A stretch of 64,000 nt of DNA from Acidiferrum sp963764675 (lineage in GTDB: Bacteria > Acidobacteriota > Terriglobia > Acidiferrales > UBA7541): positions 868,001 through 932,000 of the forward strand of contig CAVXTQ010000007.1 in assembly GCA_963764675.1 (NCBI GenBank), in the 5' to 3' direction. Both the position numbers and the translations under genes were made by a program. The notes under the pieces were generated by a model, which was given only the letters and a program-made list of their open reading frames with translations, was not told the origin of the DNA and did no database searches. The stretch's first letter is position 1. Every line of letters starts with the position of its first letter. Below are positions 25,959 to 35,147 of the stretch, one piece after another.

Positions 25959-28198
25959 GTTCGCTTCCACCAAAACAACGTTGGAGCTTGGCCCTCGGCG
26001 GTATTTTGCTCAGCCTGCTGCTAGGAGCGGTTTTCACTTTCGGCTCCCTCGACGTTCCTTTCGAGCCGGGGAACTGGCGCGCCGTCATGGCGCTCACCGC
26101 CGTTTCTAGCTTCATCATCGCGGCCCTCATTGTCTTCGGCTTGATCTTTTTCCGCACCCTCGTTCGCCTCTTGATCGAGCGCAGCAAGAAAACCCTGGGT
26201 GCGCGTTTCAAGACCAAGATGGTCATCGGCGCGATGGCTTTGTCGCTGCTGCCCGTCGTGTTCATGTTTTTCGTCAGCTATTCCCTTCTGAATCGCACTC
26301 TTGGCCGCTGGTTTCCTCGCCCCCTCGAGATCGCCTCGGAACAAACGCAGTCCCTGATGAACGACTTTGGGCGCACCACCCTACCACGCCTGCGCAACTT
26401 GGCGCGGCAAGCTCAACGAAGTTCGCCGCAATCTACTGACGAGCTCCTGAAACACGCCTTCGAGTCAGGCCTGGATGCGCTTTGGATTTTCGACAAGGAT
26501 GGCAAGCCCCTTCGTGGAGGGGTCGTGTGCGACGACCAGCCGGAGGATCGCACCGGTCAAGGCTGCGAGCACATCGGCGTTTTCGGACATCCTGTCCGCA
26601 CCCTCGCCAGTGGAGTGGAACTCTGGGAAGCACAAGGAAAGAACTATCTCGTGGCTCGCGTTCCCACCATCGAGAAGGGCCAGAACGCGGGATACGTGGC
26701 GGCGGGCTATCGCACCAGCCCGAACTTCTTGACCAGGATCACCGAGATTCAGAAGCAAACGAACGAATACGACAAGGAAAAGCAGAATCTGCGCGCGCTC
26801 AAGGGTCAGATGCTCCTCATCCTCGTTCTGTTCACGATGCTGTTGTTGTTTTCCGTTATGTGGATTGCGCTGTTTCTCGCCAAACAGGTCACCGTGCCGA
26901 TTCAAGCCCTGGCCGAAGGCACCCGCGAAGTCTCTTCCGGCAATTTCGACTACCAGGTTCCAGAGCAGGCCCAGGATGAGCTGGGCGTCCTCATTCGCTC
27001 CTTCAATGTCATGGTCACGCAGTTGCGCGATAGCCGCGCCCAGATCGACCAGTTCACACGAAATCTCCAGCAAGCCGTTCAAGAGCTTGAGCGCCGTCGC
27101 CAGTTGATGGAGACGATTCTGGAAAACGTCCCCACCGGCGTAATTTCCTTGGACTCCGAGGGCGGCATCCTCCGAGAAAACACCGCCGTTACACGCATGT
27201 TCGGCGAAGCCGCTCGCGACATTCAATCGCTCGAGCAATTGCTGGGGCCTGAAGCCGCCCGCACCGTCCAACTGCTGATGCGGCGTTCGCTGCGCATGGG
27301 CGTGGTCTCCCGCGAAATCGAGACCGTCGTCGCCGGGCGCGTCCTGCACCTCGCCGTCACCGTCAGTTCGCTCGGTCCGCGCCGCGCCAATACCGGCTTT
27401 GTCCTGGTGCTCGACGATCTTACCGAAATGCTTCGCGCGCAGAAAACCGCCGCATGGCAGGAAGTCGCCCGGCGCATCGCCCACGAGATCAAGAACCCGC
27501 TCACGCCCATTCAATTGTCGTCGCAGCGCCTGTCGCGCTTCATGGAGCGCCGTGAGCCGGCCGACATCTCCGCACCGCGCGATCCCGAGCTTGCGCGGCT
27601 CGTCCAGGAGTGCTCCCGCCTGATCGAACGCGAGGTTTCTACTCTTGCCGCCCTGGTCAATGAATTTTCGCAATTCGTGCGCTTCCCTGTCGCCAAGCTC
27701 GCTCCCACCAGCGCCAATACCATCGTCCACGAAGCCGTCGAGGTGTTTTCCGGTCGACTCGATGGCATCACGCTGAAGACGTCGCTCGCCGAGAATCTGC
27801 CGCCCGTCCGCGCCGACGGCGGGCTCCTCCGCAGCGTGGTCGTCAACCTGATTGATAACGCCGCCGAAGCGCTCGAAACTGCGCCGGTCCGCGAGATCGT
27901 GGTTTCCACTTGTTCGCATGGCGATGCAGAGATCGTCGAAATCTGCGTGCAAGACACCGGCCACGGCATCTCTCCGGAGGACAAAGATCGTCTCTTTTTG
28001 CCGCACTTTTCGACCAAGGACCGCGGCACCGGCCTGGGCCTCGCCATCGCCGCGCGAATCGTCGCCGAACACGGCGGCACCATCTACGTGGAAGATAATT
28101 TCCCTGCCGGCTCGCGCTTCCTGGTCGAGCTTCCTGTAGCGGAGCCGGCTGCCGCTGTCGCTCCCGTCACCGATCGCAACGGGGTCGAAGCCTCCTGA
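25955..28198 (+). CDS. ntrY: NtrY-like membrane sensor histidine kinase
   Basis: The 747-residue kinase has N-terminal helices (LALGGILLSLLLGAVF and three more), an extracytoplasmic sensor region, another helix (MLLILVLFTMLLLFSVMWIALF), a HAMP linker, a PAS domain (ILENVPTGVISLDSEGG), a HisKA box with ARRIAHEIKNPLTPIQ and an HATPase domain (LIDNAAEAL, GTGLGLAIAARIVAEHGG). This is the NtrY architecture, which in other bacteria senses nitrogen or redox state. The ATG at 25955 overlaps the glycosylase stop, and its own TGA overlaps the ntrX ATG, so the three genes are probably coupled. Confidence 0.9.
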   Translation: MSSLPPKQRWSLALGGILLSLLLGAVFTFGSLDVPFEPGNWRAVMALTAVSSFIIAALIVFGLIFFRTLVRLLIERSKKTLGARFKTKMVIGAMALSLLPVVFMFFVSYSLLNRTLGRWFPRPLEIASEQTQSLMNDFGRTTLPRLRNLARQAQRSSPQSTDELLKHAFESGLDALWIFDKDGKPLRGGVVCDDQPEDRTGQGCEHIGVFGHPVRTLASGVELWEAQGKNYLVARVPTIEKGQNAGYVAAGYRTSPNFLTRITEIQKQTNEYDKEKQNLRALKGQMLLILVLFTMLLLFSVMWIALFLAKQVTVPIQALAEGTREVSSGNFDYQVPEQAQDELGVLIRSFNVMVTQLRDSRAQIDQFTRNLQQAVQELERRRQLMETILENVPTGVISLDSEGGILRENTAVTRMFGEAARDIQSLEQLLGPEAARTVQLLMRRSLRMGVVSREIETVVAGRVLHLAVTVSSLGPRRANTGFVLVLDDLTEMLRAQKTAAWQEVARRIAHEIKNPLTPIQLSSQRLSRFMERREPADISAPRDPELARLVQECSRLIEREVSTLAALVNEFSQFVRFPVAKLAPTSANTIVHEAVEVFSGRLDGITLKTSLAENLPPVRADGGLLRSVVVNLIDNAAEALETAPVREIVVSTCSHGDAEIVEICVQDTGHGISPEDKDRLFLPHFSTKDRGTGLGLAIAARIVAEHGGTIYVEDNFPAGSRFLVELPVAEPAAAVAPVTDRNGVEAS

Positions 28199-29556
28199 TG
28201 ACTCCTCGCCCGCACCTGCTTGTCGTCGATGATGAAGCCGGTATTCGCGAATCGCTCTCTTCGATCCTCCTGGACGAGGGCTATCACGTCGAATCCGCCG
28301 CTTCCGCCGAAGAAGCCCTTGAACGCGCCGCCGCCGGCGACATAGAAGTCGTACTACTCGATGTATGGCTCCCCGGCATCGACGGCTTGGAAGCCCTGAG
28401 CCGACTCCAGGCTGCGCCCCGGCCTCCCGCGGTCATCATGATCTCCGGCCACGGGACAATTGAAACAGCCGTGCGCGCCACCAAGCTTGGCGCCTTTGAC
28501 TTCATTGAGAAGCCGCTATCGCTTGAGAAAATAATCGTCCTCGTCCGCAACGCCATCCAGCAGCGGCGCCTTCAGGAAGAAAACCAGGTTCTCCGCACCG
28601 AGCTGGGTCATCGCTACCAAGTCATCGGAGAAAGCGTGCCGATGAAAGCTTTGCGGCAGCAGATCGCCGTCACCGCGCCCACCAACGGCCGGGTACTGAT
28701 CTTTGGCGAAAGTGGCACCGGCAAAGAGCTTGTTGCTCGTTCGCTGCACGCCGCCAGCCTTCGCAGCAAGGGCCCGTTCGTCGAAGTAAATTGCGCCGCG
28801 ATTCCGGAGGAGCTGATCGAGTCGGAACTTTTCGGTCACGTAAAAGGCAGCTTCACCGGCGCCGCGGAAGACAAGATCGGAAAATTCAAGAAGGCGGACG
28901 GCGGAACGCTCTTCCTCGACGAAGTCGGTGACATGAGCCTGCGCACGCAATCCAAAGTGTTGCGCGTTCTCGAGGAGCAGCGCTTTGAGCCGGTTGGCTC
29001 GAACCAAACGCTTACGGTGGACGTTCGCGTGCTCGCCGCTACCAACAAGAATCTTGAGCAAGAAATCGCCCGCGGCGCTTTCCGTCAAGATCTGTTCTAC
29101 CGCCTCAACGTTATCCCGTTTTTCGTTCCGCCGCTCCGCGACCGCAAGGAAGATATCCCCATTCTCGCGCGCTACTTCCTGAACGAATTTAGTTCCGCTA
29201 ACGGGAAGAGAACGCGCGAGCTCAGCGACACTGCCATGGAGATCCTGCTGCGCTATCCCTGGCCCGGCAACGTTCGCGAACTGCGCAACCTCGTCGAGCG
29301 GCTGGTGATCGTCTGCCCGCAAGCCCGCATCGAGCCGCACCATCTCCCGCCCGAGCTCTTCCGCGGCGTCGCGGAAAGCCCGCAACACCCATACAACACG
29401 CTGCACGAGGCGCGTAGCGCCTACGAGCGCGAATTTATCTTGCGGAAATTGCAGGAAAACCGTTGGAACATGACGCAAACCGCGTCAGCACTGGGCTTAG
29501 AGCGCAGCCACCTCTACCGCAAAATGAAGTCCCTGGGCATCGCTGCCCCGGACTAG
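28198..29556 (+). CDS. ntrX: NtrX-like sigma54-dependent response regulator
   Basis: The 452-residue protein has a receiver domain (LLVVDDEAGIRESLSSIL; phospho-Asp in VVLLDVWLPGIDG), an AAA+ domain (GESGTGKELVARSLH, LFGHVKGSFTGA, GGTLFLDEVGDM) and a C-terminal Fis-type HTH (MTQTASALGLERSHLYRKMKS). It pairs with the upstream ntrY through a one-base overlap. It is the second sigma54 activator of the window, so the genome should encode RpoN. Its stop overlaps the era stop on the other strand by four bases. Confidence 0.92.
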   Translation: MTPRPHLLVVDDEAGIRESLSSILLDEGYHVESAASAEEALERAAAGDIEVVLLDVWLPGIDGLEALSRLQAAPRPPAVIMISGHGTIETAVRATKLGAFDFIEKPLSLEKIIVLVRNAIQQRRLQEENQVLRTELGHRYQVIGESVPMKALRQQIAVTAPTNGRVLIFGESGTGKELVARSLHAASLRSKGPFVEVNCAAIPEELIESELFGHVKGSFTGAAEDKIGKFKKADGGTLFLDEVGDMSLRTQSKVLRVLEEQRFEPVGSNQTLTVDVRVLAATNKNLEQEIARGAFRQDLFYRLNVIPFFVPPLRDRKEDIPILARYFLNEFSSANGKRTRELSDTAMEILLRYPWPGNVRELRNLVERLVIVCPQARIEPHHLPPELFRGVAESPQHPYNTLHEARSAYEREFILRKLQENRWNMTQTASALGLERSHLYRKMKSLGIAAPD

Positions 29557-30539
29557 TCCGCCTCGCCTTCCGGCTCGACTTCGTGTTCGTTTTCCTGCGT
29601 CTGGCTCAAACCTTCCAGCTGGAAATGCCAATCCAGCTCTCGCACCTTGTGTGGGTCCTCGCGCCAGCCGGGAACAACCTTCACGAACGTCTGTAAGTAG
29701 ATCTTCGTGTCGAACAGGTCTTCCAATTCCTTGCGCGCTGCGGTGCCGATCTTCTTCAGCATCTCGCCTTTGTGCCCGATCAAGATTTTCTTTTGCGAAT
29801 CGCGCTCGACGTTCAGCGTAGCCTCAATGCGCAGCAGCTTGGGCTTCTCCTCGAACTTGTCCACGAACACGGCGAGCGCGTATGGCACTTCGTGGTACAT
29901 CACCTGAATCGCTTTCTCGCGGATAATTTCCGCCGCCAAGAATCGCTCCGGCTGGTCGGTTACCTGGTCTTCGGGAAAGTAAGGCTCGCTCTCGGGCAAC
30001 TGCCGCAGGATTTCTTTCTGCAGCTCCTCGCAGCCGGTTCCTTTCAGCGCGGAGATCGGAACGACCGCCGAAAACTCGAACGCCTTCTGAAAGGCATCAA
30101 TTAGCGGCAACAACTTTGGCTTCGGTAAGCGGTCGACCTTGTTCAGCGCCAGAATCGTCTTCCCGCGGAATCGCTGCGCCCGTTCGAGCAGCAGCGCATC
30201 GGCATGCGGATAGGCGCGGCTTGCATCGACCATGAGCAACAGCACATCGATCCCTTCCAGAGCCGCCGCGACTTCGTGCATCATCTGACGCCCCAGCGCC
30301 GAATCCGCCTCATGCAAGCCGGGCGTATCAATGAAAACGATTTGCCCTTCGGGCCGCGTAACGATGCCTTGGATTCGGTTCCGCGTGGTCTGCGGCTTCG
30401 CCGTCACGATGGCGACCTTCTGGCCCACCACGCGATTCAGCAACGTCGACTTCCCTGCATTCGGCCGTCCGACGATCGCCACGAAGCCGGCGCGACGCGC
30501 GGACTGCTTACCTGAAGTGTTTTCTTTGTTTTCGGTCAA
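29553..30539 (-). CDS. era: GTPase Era
   Basis: The 328-residue GTPase has G1 GRPNAGKSTLLNRV, G2 TTRNRI, G3 DTPGLHEA, G4 NKVDRLPK and a C-terminal KH domain with the GHKGEMLKKIGTAARKELE loop. It binds the 3' end of 16S rRNA and assists 30S assembly. Its N-terminus is a short charged extension before FVAIVGRPNAG, and the C-terminus adds an acidic tail (EGEAD). It is the last gene of phoH-ybeY-corC-era, an operon kept in many bacteria. Confidence 0.95.
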   Translation of the reverse strand: MTENKENTSGKQSARRAGFVAIVGRPNAGKSTLLNRVVGQKVAIVTAKPQTTRNRIQGIVTRPEGQIVFIDTPGLHEADSALGRQMMHEVAAALEGIDVLLLMVDASRAYPHADALLLERAQRFRGKTILALNKVDRLPKPKLLPLIDAFQKAFEFSAVVPISALKGTGCEELQKEILRQLPESEPYFPEDQVTDQPERFLAAEIIREKAIQVMYHEVPYALAVFVDKFEEKPKLLRIEATLNVERDSQKKILIGHKGEMLKKIGTAARKELEDLFDTKIYLQTFVKVVPGWREDPHKVRELDWHFQLEGLSQTQENEHEVEPEGEAD

Positions 30540-30567
30540 ACTCTACCCCATCTCTCTTTGCGGAACC

Positions 30568-31861
30568 TCAACGTGCAGGCGCCGGTGCAGCTGCCGGCCG
30601 CTTGCGGATGCGCAAGCGGAGCACTTTTCTCTGGTTCGCTTCCAGCACTTCGAAGCGATGCCCTTCTAGATCGATTTTGTCGCCAGGCGCTGGAACTTTT
30701 CCGGACACGTGGCTCAGGAGGCCCGCAATCGTGGTCACGGCTTCGTCAGACTTGTCCCCAAATTTCACTCCGAGAAGCTCCTCGACCTCATCGATGGACA
30801 TGCTGCCGCGCATCACCAAGCCACCGTCCACCTCACGCACCACATCGGGAGCGGGTTGCCGGTCGTCGTGCCCGCTTTCACCGACAATTTCTTCGACCAA
30901 GTCTTCGACGGTCGCGAGGCCCGCCACCAATCCATGTTCATCGATGACCACCGCCATGGGCTGGTTCTTCTTGCGCATCTCACGTAAAAGCTCGGAGCCT
31001 GCCTTGGTCTCCGGCATGAACAGCGCCGGCCGCACCAGTTCACGGACTTTGCGCTTCGGCAAATCCTGGTCCGCGATGTGCAGCAAGTCTTGCGCATACA
31101 CGACGCCGAAAATGTCGTCGAGTGATTTCTCGTATACCGGCATGCGTGCAAAACGCATCTCGATAAACTTCGCATGCAGCTCTTCGAGAGAAGCATCCGC
31201 GGCGATCGCCACGATGTCCGGACGCGGGGTCATCACTTCGCGCACGCGTTTGTCGCTAAACTCCACCACTTGTTCGATCAGATCGGCTTGCTCCGGCTCG
31301 ATGATGCCTTCTTCCTCGGCTTGCTCGACCAGCGCTTCGATTCCCTCTTCAGTGCGCTGTTCTTCAGTTCTTTCCGGCTCGTGCTCGGCGATTCTCGCCA
31401 GCGATTCTGCGCCTTCCAGAAAAACGCGCACCGGCCAGACCAGCCCCATGCCCGCGCGAATCAACGGCAGCAACGGCAGCAGCCAGCGTCCCGTCGTGCG
31501 GTACAGCAACATGTCCGGAACGAAATGCATCAAAATGACGACTTCCAACGTCAGAAACACGCAGAACTCGACGAAGGATTCCAACGTGCCGGGAACGAAG
31601 TACACCACTCCGCGCGTCGTCTCGAGCACCAAGAACGCGAGCCAGAAGTGTCCCAAGATGCGGAACGTCCGGCCGCCGCTACGGCGGTTGATCTTGAGCT
31701 TCGGGCTCAATCTCAGCTTCGAAGATGTCGAGATGTTCATGCACGCGGCCCGTGGTCATACGACCGAGTTCGCGATAAATCAAAGTGAGGTAGGAAAAAA
31801 TCGGCAAACTCAGCGCCAGAAGCACCGTGCCCAGCGTATATGCCCAGAAGTAGACTCTCAC
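30568..31861 (-). pseudogene. corC: HlyC/CorC-type CBS-domain protein, frameshifted near the N-terminus
   Basis: The N-terminal 60 residues lie in one frame (from ATG 31861: YFWAYTLGTVLLALSLPIF ... HLDIFEAEIEP), and the rest in another (KLKINRRSGGRTFRILGHF to 30568). A one-base insertion in CCCGAAG (plus-strand 31702-31705) accounts for the break; removing one base joins EIEP directly to KLKINRR. The repaired protein of about 430 residues has membrane helices, two CBS motifs (REVMTPRPDIVAI, VRPALFMPETK) and a CorC_HlyC domain at the end. Such proteins are linked to Mg/Co export. The start overlaps the ybeY stop (ATGA). Confidence 0.85.
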
Positions 31862-32325
31862 GCGAGTCCGAGCCTTCGCCGCAGCCGCTGTTCTATCCGG
31901 TTCATCTGGCCGCGATCGGTTTCGTGGTCGTAGCCGAGCAGATGCAGCACTCCATGGAGTATTAAGATTTGTAGTTCGCGAGACGATGGCCGCCCATATT
32001 TTTTCGCGTTACGGCGCGCCGTTGCCGGTGAGATCGCGATGTCACCAAGAAACCCTCCGCCCGAGACCGTGGATTTGCGGCGCGACCTCACTGGCGCCAA
32101 CGGCACGGACACCGGCTTTCGCCGCATGACCGCAGGGAACGACAATACATCCGTTGGGCCTTTCTTCTTGCGGAAGGACTCGTTCATGCGGGCGATCTCC
32201 GCGTCGCTCACCAGGCAAACCGTTACGTGCGACCTACCGAGGCCGAGGCTTTGGCGCACCTTGCGCAGAAACGACTCCAGCTCTGGCCGCGCCACGCGCA
32301 CCGTCCGCTGGCGGTTCAGAATCAT
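31858..32325 (-). CDS. ybeY: Endoribonuclease YbeY
   Basis: The 155-residue metalloprotein shows the YbeY zinc motif HGVLHLLGYDH. The family signature RKKKGPTDVLSFP precedes a basic insertion of about 20 residues that is unusual for the family. YbeY acts in 16S rRNA 3'-end maturation and ribosome quality control. The gene overlaps phoH upstream and corC downstream by four bases each (ATGA). Confidence 0.93.
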   Translation of the reverse strand: MILNRQRTVRVARPELESFLRKVRQSLGLGRSHVTVCLVSDAEIARMNESFRKKKGPTDVLSFPAVMRRKPVSVPLAPVRSRRKSTVSGGGFLGDIAISPATARRNAKKYGRPSSRELQILILHGVLHLLGYDHETDRGQMNRIEQRLRRRLGLA

Positions 32326-33359
32326 CCTTGATGAATTTCTTTGGTCTGTTCTTTCCCGGACTCTGCCGCGCGCGGTTCGGACTTGCCGTTGGTAGCGTTG
32401 CCGCCGCGTTGCGGCTGCGTACCATCATACTCCTCATACGCGCGGATGATCTGCTGCACCAAGTTGTGCCGCACGACATCCTTCTCACTGAACTGGGCTA
32501 CGCCGATGCCTTCGATCTTGCTGCACACTTCCAGCGCTTCGATGAGTCCCGATTTCTTCCCGGCCGGCAAATCGATTTGCGTCACGTCGCCGGTAATCAC
32601 CGCCTTGGAGTTGAAGCCCAGACGCGTCAGGAACATCTTCATTTGTTCGCTGGTCGTATTTTGCGCTTCGTCCAGAATCACGAAGGAGTCGTTCAGCGTG
32701 CGGCCGCGCATGAAAGCGAGGGGCGCCACTTCGATAATTCCCTTCTCCAAGAAGCGGTCCAGTTTGTCGGCGTCCAGCATGTCGTACAGCGCATCGTAAA
32801 GCGGGCGCATGTACGGATCGATCTTTTGTTGCAGCGTCCCGGGCAAAAAGCCCAACCGCTCGCCCGCTTCCACCGCCGGACGCGCCAGAATGATACGGTT
32901 CACTTGCTTGGTGAGCAGCGCACTCACAGCCATGGCCACCGCGATGTAGGTCTTTCCCGTGCCGCCCGGCCCCACGGCGAACATCATGTCGTGCTTTTCG
33001 ATCTCTTCCATGTAGCGGCGCTGGCCGGCGTTCTTCGGCGTGACGACTTTCTTGCCGAACGAGCGCGTTCGCCCGTGCTCGAACATTCCGCGCGGCGACT
33101 CGTGCGGCTCCTCGGTCGCGACGCTGATCAGGGACTTCACTTCGGTGCTGGAAAGCTTGCGGCCGTGGCGCGTGAGGTGGTTATACTCCTCAACGATTTT
33201 CACGCCTTGGTCGACGCTTTCCTGCTCGCCTTCGATGGTCAACCGCGTGTCGTGCAAATGTGTCCGCACGTGCAGCACGTCCTCGAGCAGGCGCACGTTC
33301 TCATCGAGCGTGCCGAAAAAGGGTTCAATTTGTCCGGAAATGTGAACGGTACGTCGCAT
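32322..33359 (-). CDS. phoH: PhoH-like ATPase
   Basis: The 345-residue P-loop protein has Walker A VGPGGTGKTYIAVAMA, Walker B FVILDEAQNTT and GDVTQIDLP, all typical of PhoH/YbeZ, which works with YbeY in rRNA processing. The frame is open to a TTG at 33461. I set the start at ATG 33359, because MRRTVHISGQIEPFFGTLDEN matches the usual N-terminus and the extra 34 residues look unconserved. Neither start has a good ribosome site, so it remains open. Confidence 0.9.
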   Translation of the reverse strand: MRRTVHISGQIEPFFGTLDENVRLLEDVLHVRTHLHDTRLTIEGEQESVDQGVKIVEEYNHLTRHGRKLSSTEVKSLISVATEEPHESPRGMFEHGRTRSFGKKVVTPKNAGQRRYMEEIEKHDMMFAVGPGGTGKTYIAVAMAVSALLTKQVNRIILARPAVEAGERLGFLPGTLQQKIDPYMRPLYDALYDMLDADKLDRFLEKGIIEVAPLAFMRGRTLNDSFVILDEAQNTTSEQMKMFLTRLGFNSKAVITGDVTQIDLPAGKKSGLIEALEVCSKIEGIGVAQFSEKDVVRHNLVQQIIRAYEEYDGTQPQRGGNATNGKSEPRAAESGKEQTKEIHQG

Positions 33360-33540
33360 CCAAGTGGGAGGTTTTGCTGATACAGGAACCGGCTGGCCGA
33401 TGGCGAATTCCTCCTGCTGGTGCCGAGCCGCATCCGAGACCTGAATTTCGTGCGCGGCCAACTCTGGGAGAAACTTCTTACACCCTAGCGCAGCGGTGTC
33501 TCAGGGTCAAGTTAACGCCCGGCGACCTGAAAACGAAGCG

Positions 33541-33900
33541 TCACGGCGAAGTGACGACCGTGGCGCAGCAATTGAATTCTACGGATACGTCGGTGACTCG
33601 GGTCTTGTCGGCAGCCGGGTAGCGCCATTGTTTGACGGCCTTGGACACCGATTCGGCGAAGATTGCGCCGCCGCCAAGCACTTCAATCTCTTTGACGGAA
33701 CCATCCGGAGCAACCGTCACCTTCACGCGGACCGTCCCGCTGAGTCCCATGCGCTTGAGCACGTCGGGATACGCGGGTATGACCTTCTTCAAAGGCTTTA
33801 GCTCGTTCTCCTGAGAGGAAACAGCGAGCGGGAGGCTGCAAGCAAGGACCGCGCAAAACGCTAGCCTCTGGACACTCGTTCGCCAATGTCGTGAATTCAT
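33541..33900 (-). CDS. TonB C-terminal-domain secreted protein
   Basis: This 119-residue protein has a signal peptide (LAFCAVLACSLPLAVSS) followed by a TonB C-terminal-like domain: PAYPDVLKRMGLSGTVRVKV, TVAPDGSVKEIEVLGGG and SVSKAVKQWRYP. It lacks the membrane anchor and proline-rich spanner of a true TonB, so it is probably a free periplasmic or outer-membrane domain protein. Such small proteins are frequent in Acidobacteriota. The ATG at 33900 puts the signal peptide at the N-terminus. It precedes phoH without evident coupling. Confidence 0.75.
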   Translation of the reverse strand: MNSRHWRTSVQRLAFCAVLACSLPLAVSSQENELKPLKKVIPAYPDVLKRMGLSGTVRVKVTVAPDGSVKEIEVLGGGAIFAESVSKAVKQWRYPAADKTRVTDVSVEFNCCATVVTSP

Positions 33901-34095
33901 GGTGGCCTTGCTTGTGGAGAGCGAGCGGAGCGTCGAACCTGTACTTGCGAGCAAGAAAGGCAGCGCTCCCAACTCCGATGTCGTGTCTCCGTTTTAGCAC
34001 GGCGACAAGACCGGTCAAAAGGGGCAAAGCGGCGGTTGTTCTCAATCGGCTATTGAAATGCCCGCACAGAGCGGAGTCACTGACCGGAGCCAGGG

Positions 34096-34908
34096 CTAGG
34101 GGTGCTTCTTCAGAGCCGCCTGGATGGCTTGCTCGGCCAGCGGGGACATTACAGCGTAGCCCTTGGCATTTGGGTGAAGGCCGTCTTCGCTGAGGTCTTT
34201 CTTCAGCAGGCCCTGATCATCGACCGTGGCGGAGAAATAGTCGAGGTACACCAAACTCTTTGCCGCGGCATACTTCTTGATCCAAGCATTCAGCTCAAGG
34301 ATTTTCTCCGGCTGACGCTTGATGCGCATGTCGATGGGATTGCCGTCGCGGTCATGGCCGTAGTTGCTCACCGGCAGGACGGAAGCCAGGACGACACGAA
34401 TCTTGCCGGCACGGGCAAGCTCGGCCATCGAAGTCAAATTGTCTTCGATCTGGCTGACAGTCATCGGCCCGGTGTTTCCAGCCAGGTCGTTTGTCCCGGC
34501 CAGGATCACCACTACTTTGGCCCCCAAAGCGATAACGTCCGGGCGGAAGCGAATCAGCATCTGCGGCGTGGTCTGGCCGCTGATCCCGCGGTCAATATAA
34601 GGCTTGCCCGGAAAGAATCCGCCGAACTGCGGTTGCACCCACGCATCGGTGATCGAGTCGCCCATGAACACGACCCGATTCTCCTTGTTCGCTGGCGCAG
34701 CGATCTTAGTGTTGGCGTCGCCATACCGCGCGAGATTGGGCCAGTCTTGCAGCGTCTTCTGGGCGATCGCCAGCTTCGCGACAATGGCTGGAAGCTCCTG
34801 GCAGTCGGCGGGCGGTGGAGTATTCGGTTGAGCCTGTCCGTGGGCATTGCCGGGGATTAACAGGAACACGGATAGGGCACAGCCGCAGACAATGCCGACG
34901 TTCTTCAT
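34096..34908 (-). CDS. Secreted SGNH/GDSL-family hydrolase
   Basis: The protein of 270 residues has a signal peptide (VGIVCGCALSVFLLIPGNAHG) and the four SGNH blocks: the nucleophile Ser in FMGDSITDAW, Gly in DRGISGQTT, Asn in ILAGTNDLAGN, and Asp/His in SEDGLHPNAKGY. These enzymes are esterases or deacetylases acting on lipids or acylated glycans; the substrate here is unknown. The ATG at 34908 follows GAGGAG at four to five bases, so the longer frame is not used. It is divergent from the next gene across 239 bases with no further gene. Confidence 0.88.
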   Translation of the reverse strand: MKNVGIVCGCALSVFLLIPGNAHGQAQPNTPPPADCQELPAIVAKLAIAQKTLQDWPNLARYGDANTKIAAPANKENRVVFMGDSITDAWVQPQFGGFFPGKPYIDRGISGQTTPQMLIRFRPDVIALGAKVVVILAGTNDLAGNTGPMTVSQIEDNLTSMAELARAGKIRVVLASVLPVSNYGHDRDGNPIDMRIKRQPEKILELNAWIKKYAAAKSLVYLDYFSATVDDQGLLKKDLSEDGLHPNAKGYAVMSPLAEQAIQAALKKHP

Positions 34909-35147
34909 GAAGCTCCTCGCAAAGCGAATATATTCCGCATGATGGTCCTTTACTTTAGTTGGCGCGATTTGTCCATACGGTTGTGGATTCCCGCGCTGGG
35001 CGACGCCTTTGGGCGCCTGACCGGCCGTGCCCTGATGATTACTGGCCTCTGGTACTCGGGAGCTATAGGCACCGCCGGAGGCTAACGCGAAGATACGACT
35101 GGAACGCAAGATTAGAGAAATCACATGCAAGGCGCGAGGCAATCGAA

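Noticed and set aside
26465..28072. 535-residue minus-strand frame
   Set aside because: Shadow of ntrY; no family features and no ribosome site.
30602..31933. 443-residue plus-strand frame rich in Ser and Thr
   Set aside because: Antisense to corC and ybeY; composition reflects the opposite strand's codon bias.
32154..33380. 408-residue plus-strand frame
   Set aside because: Antisense to phoH, which has clear Walker motifs.
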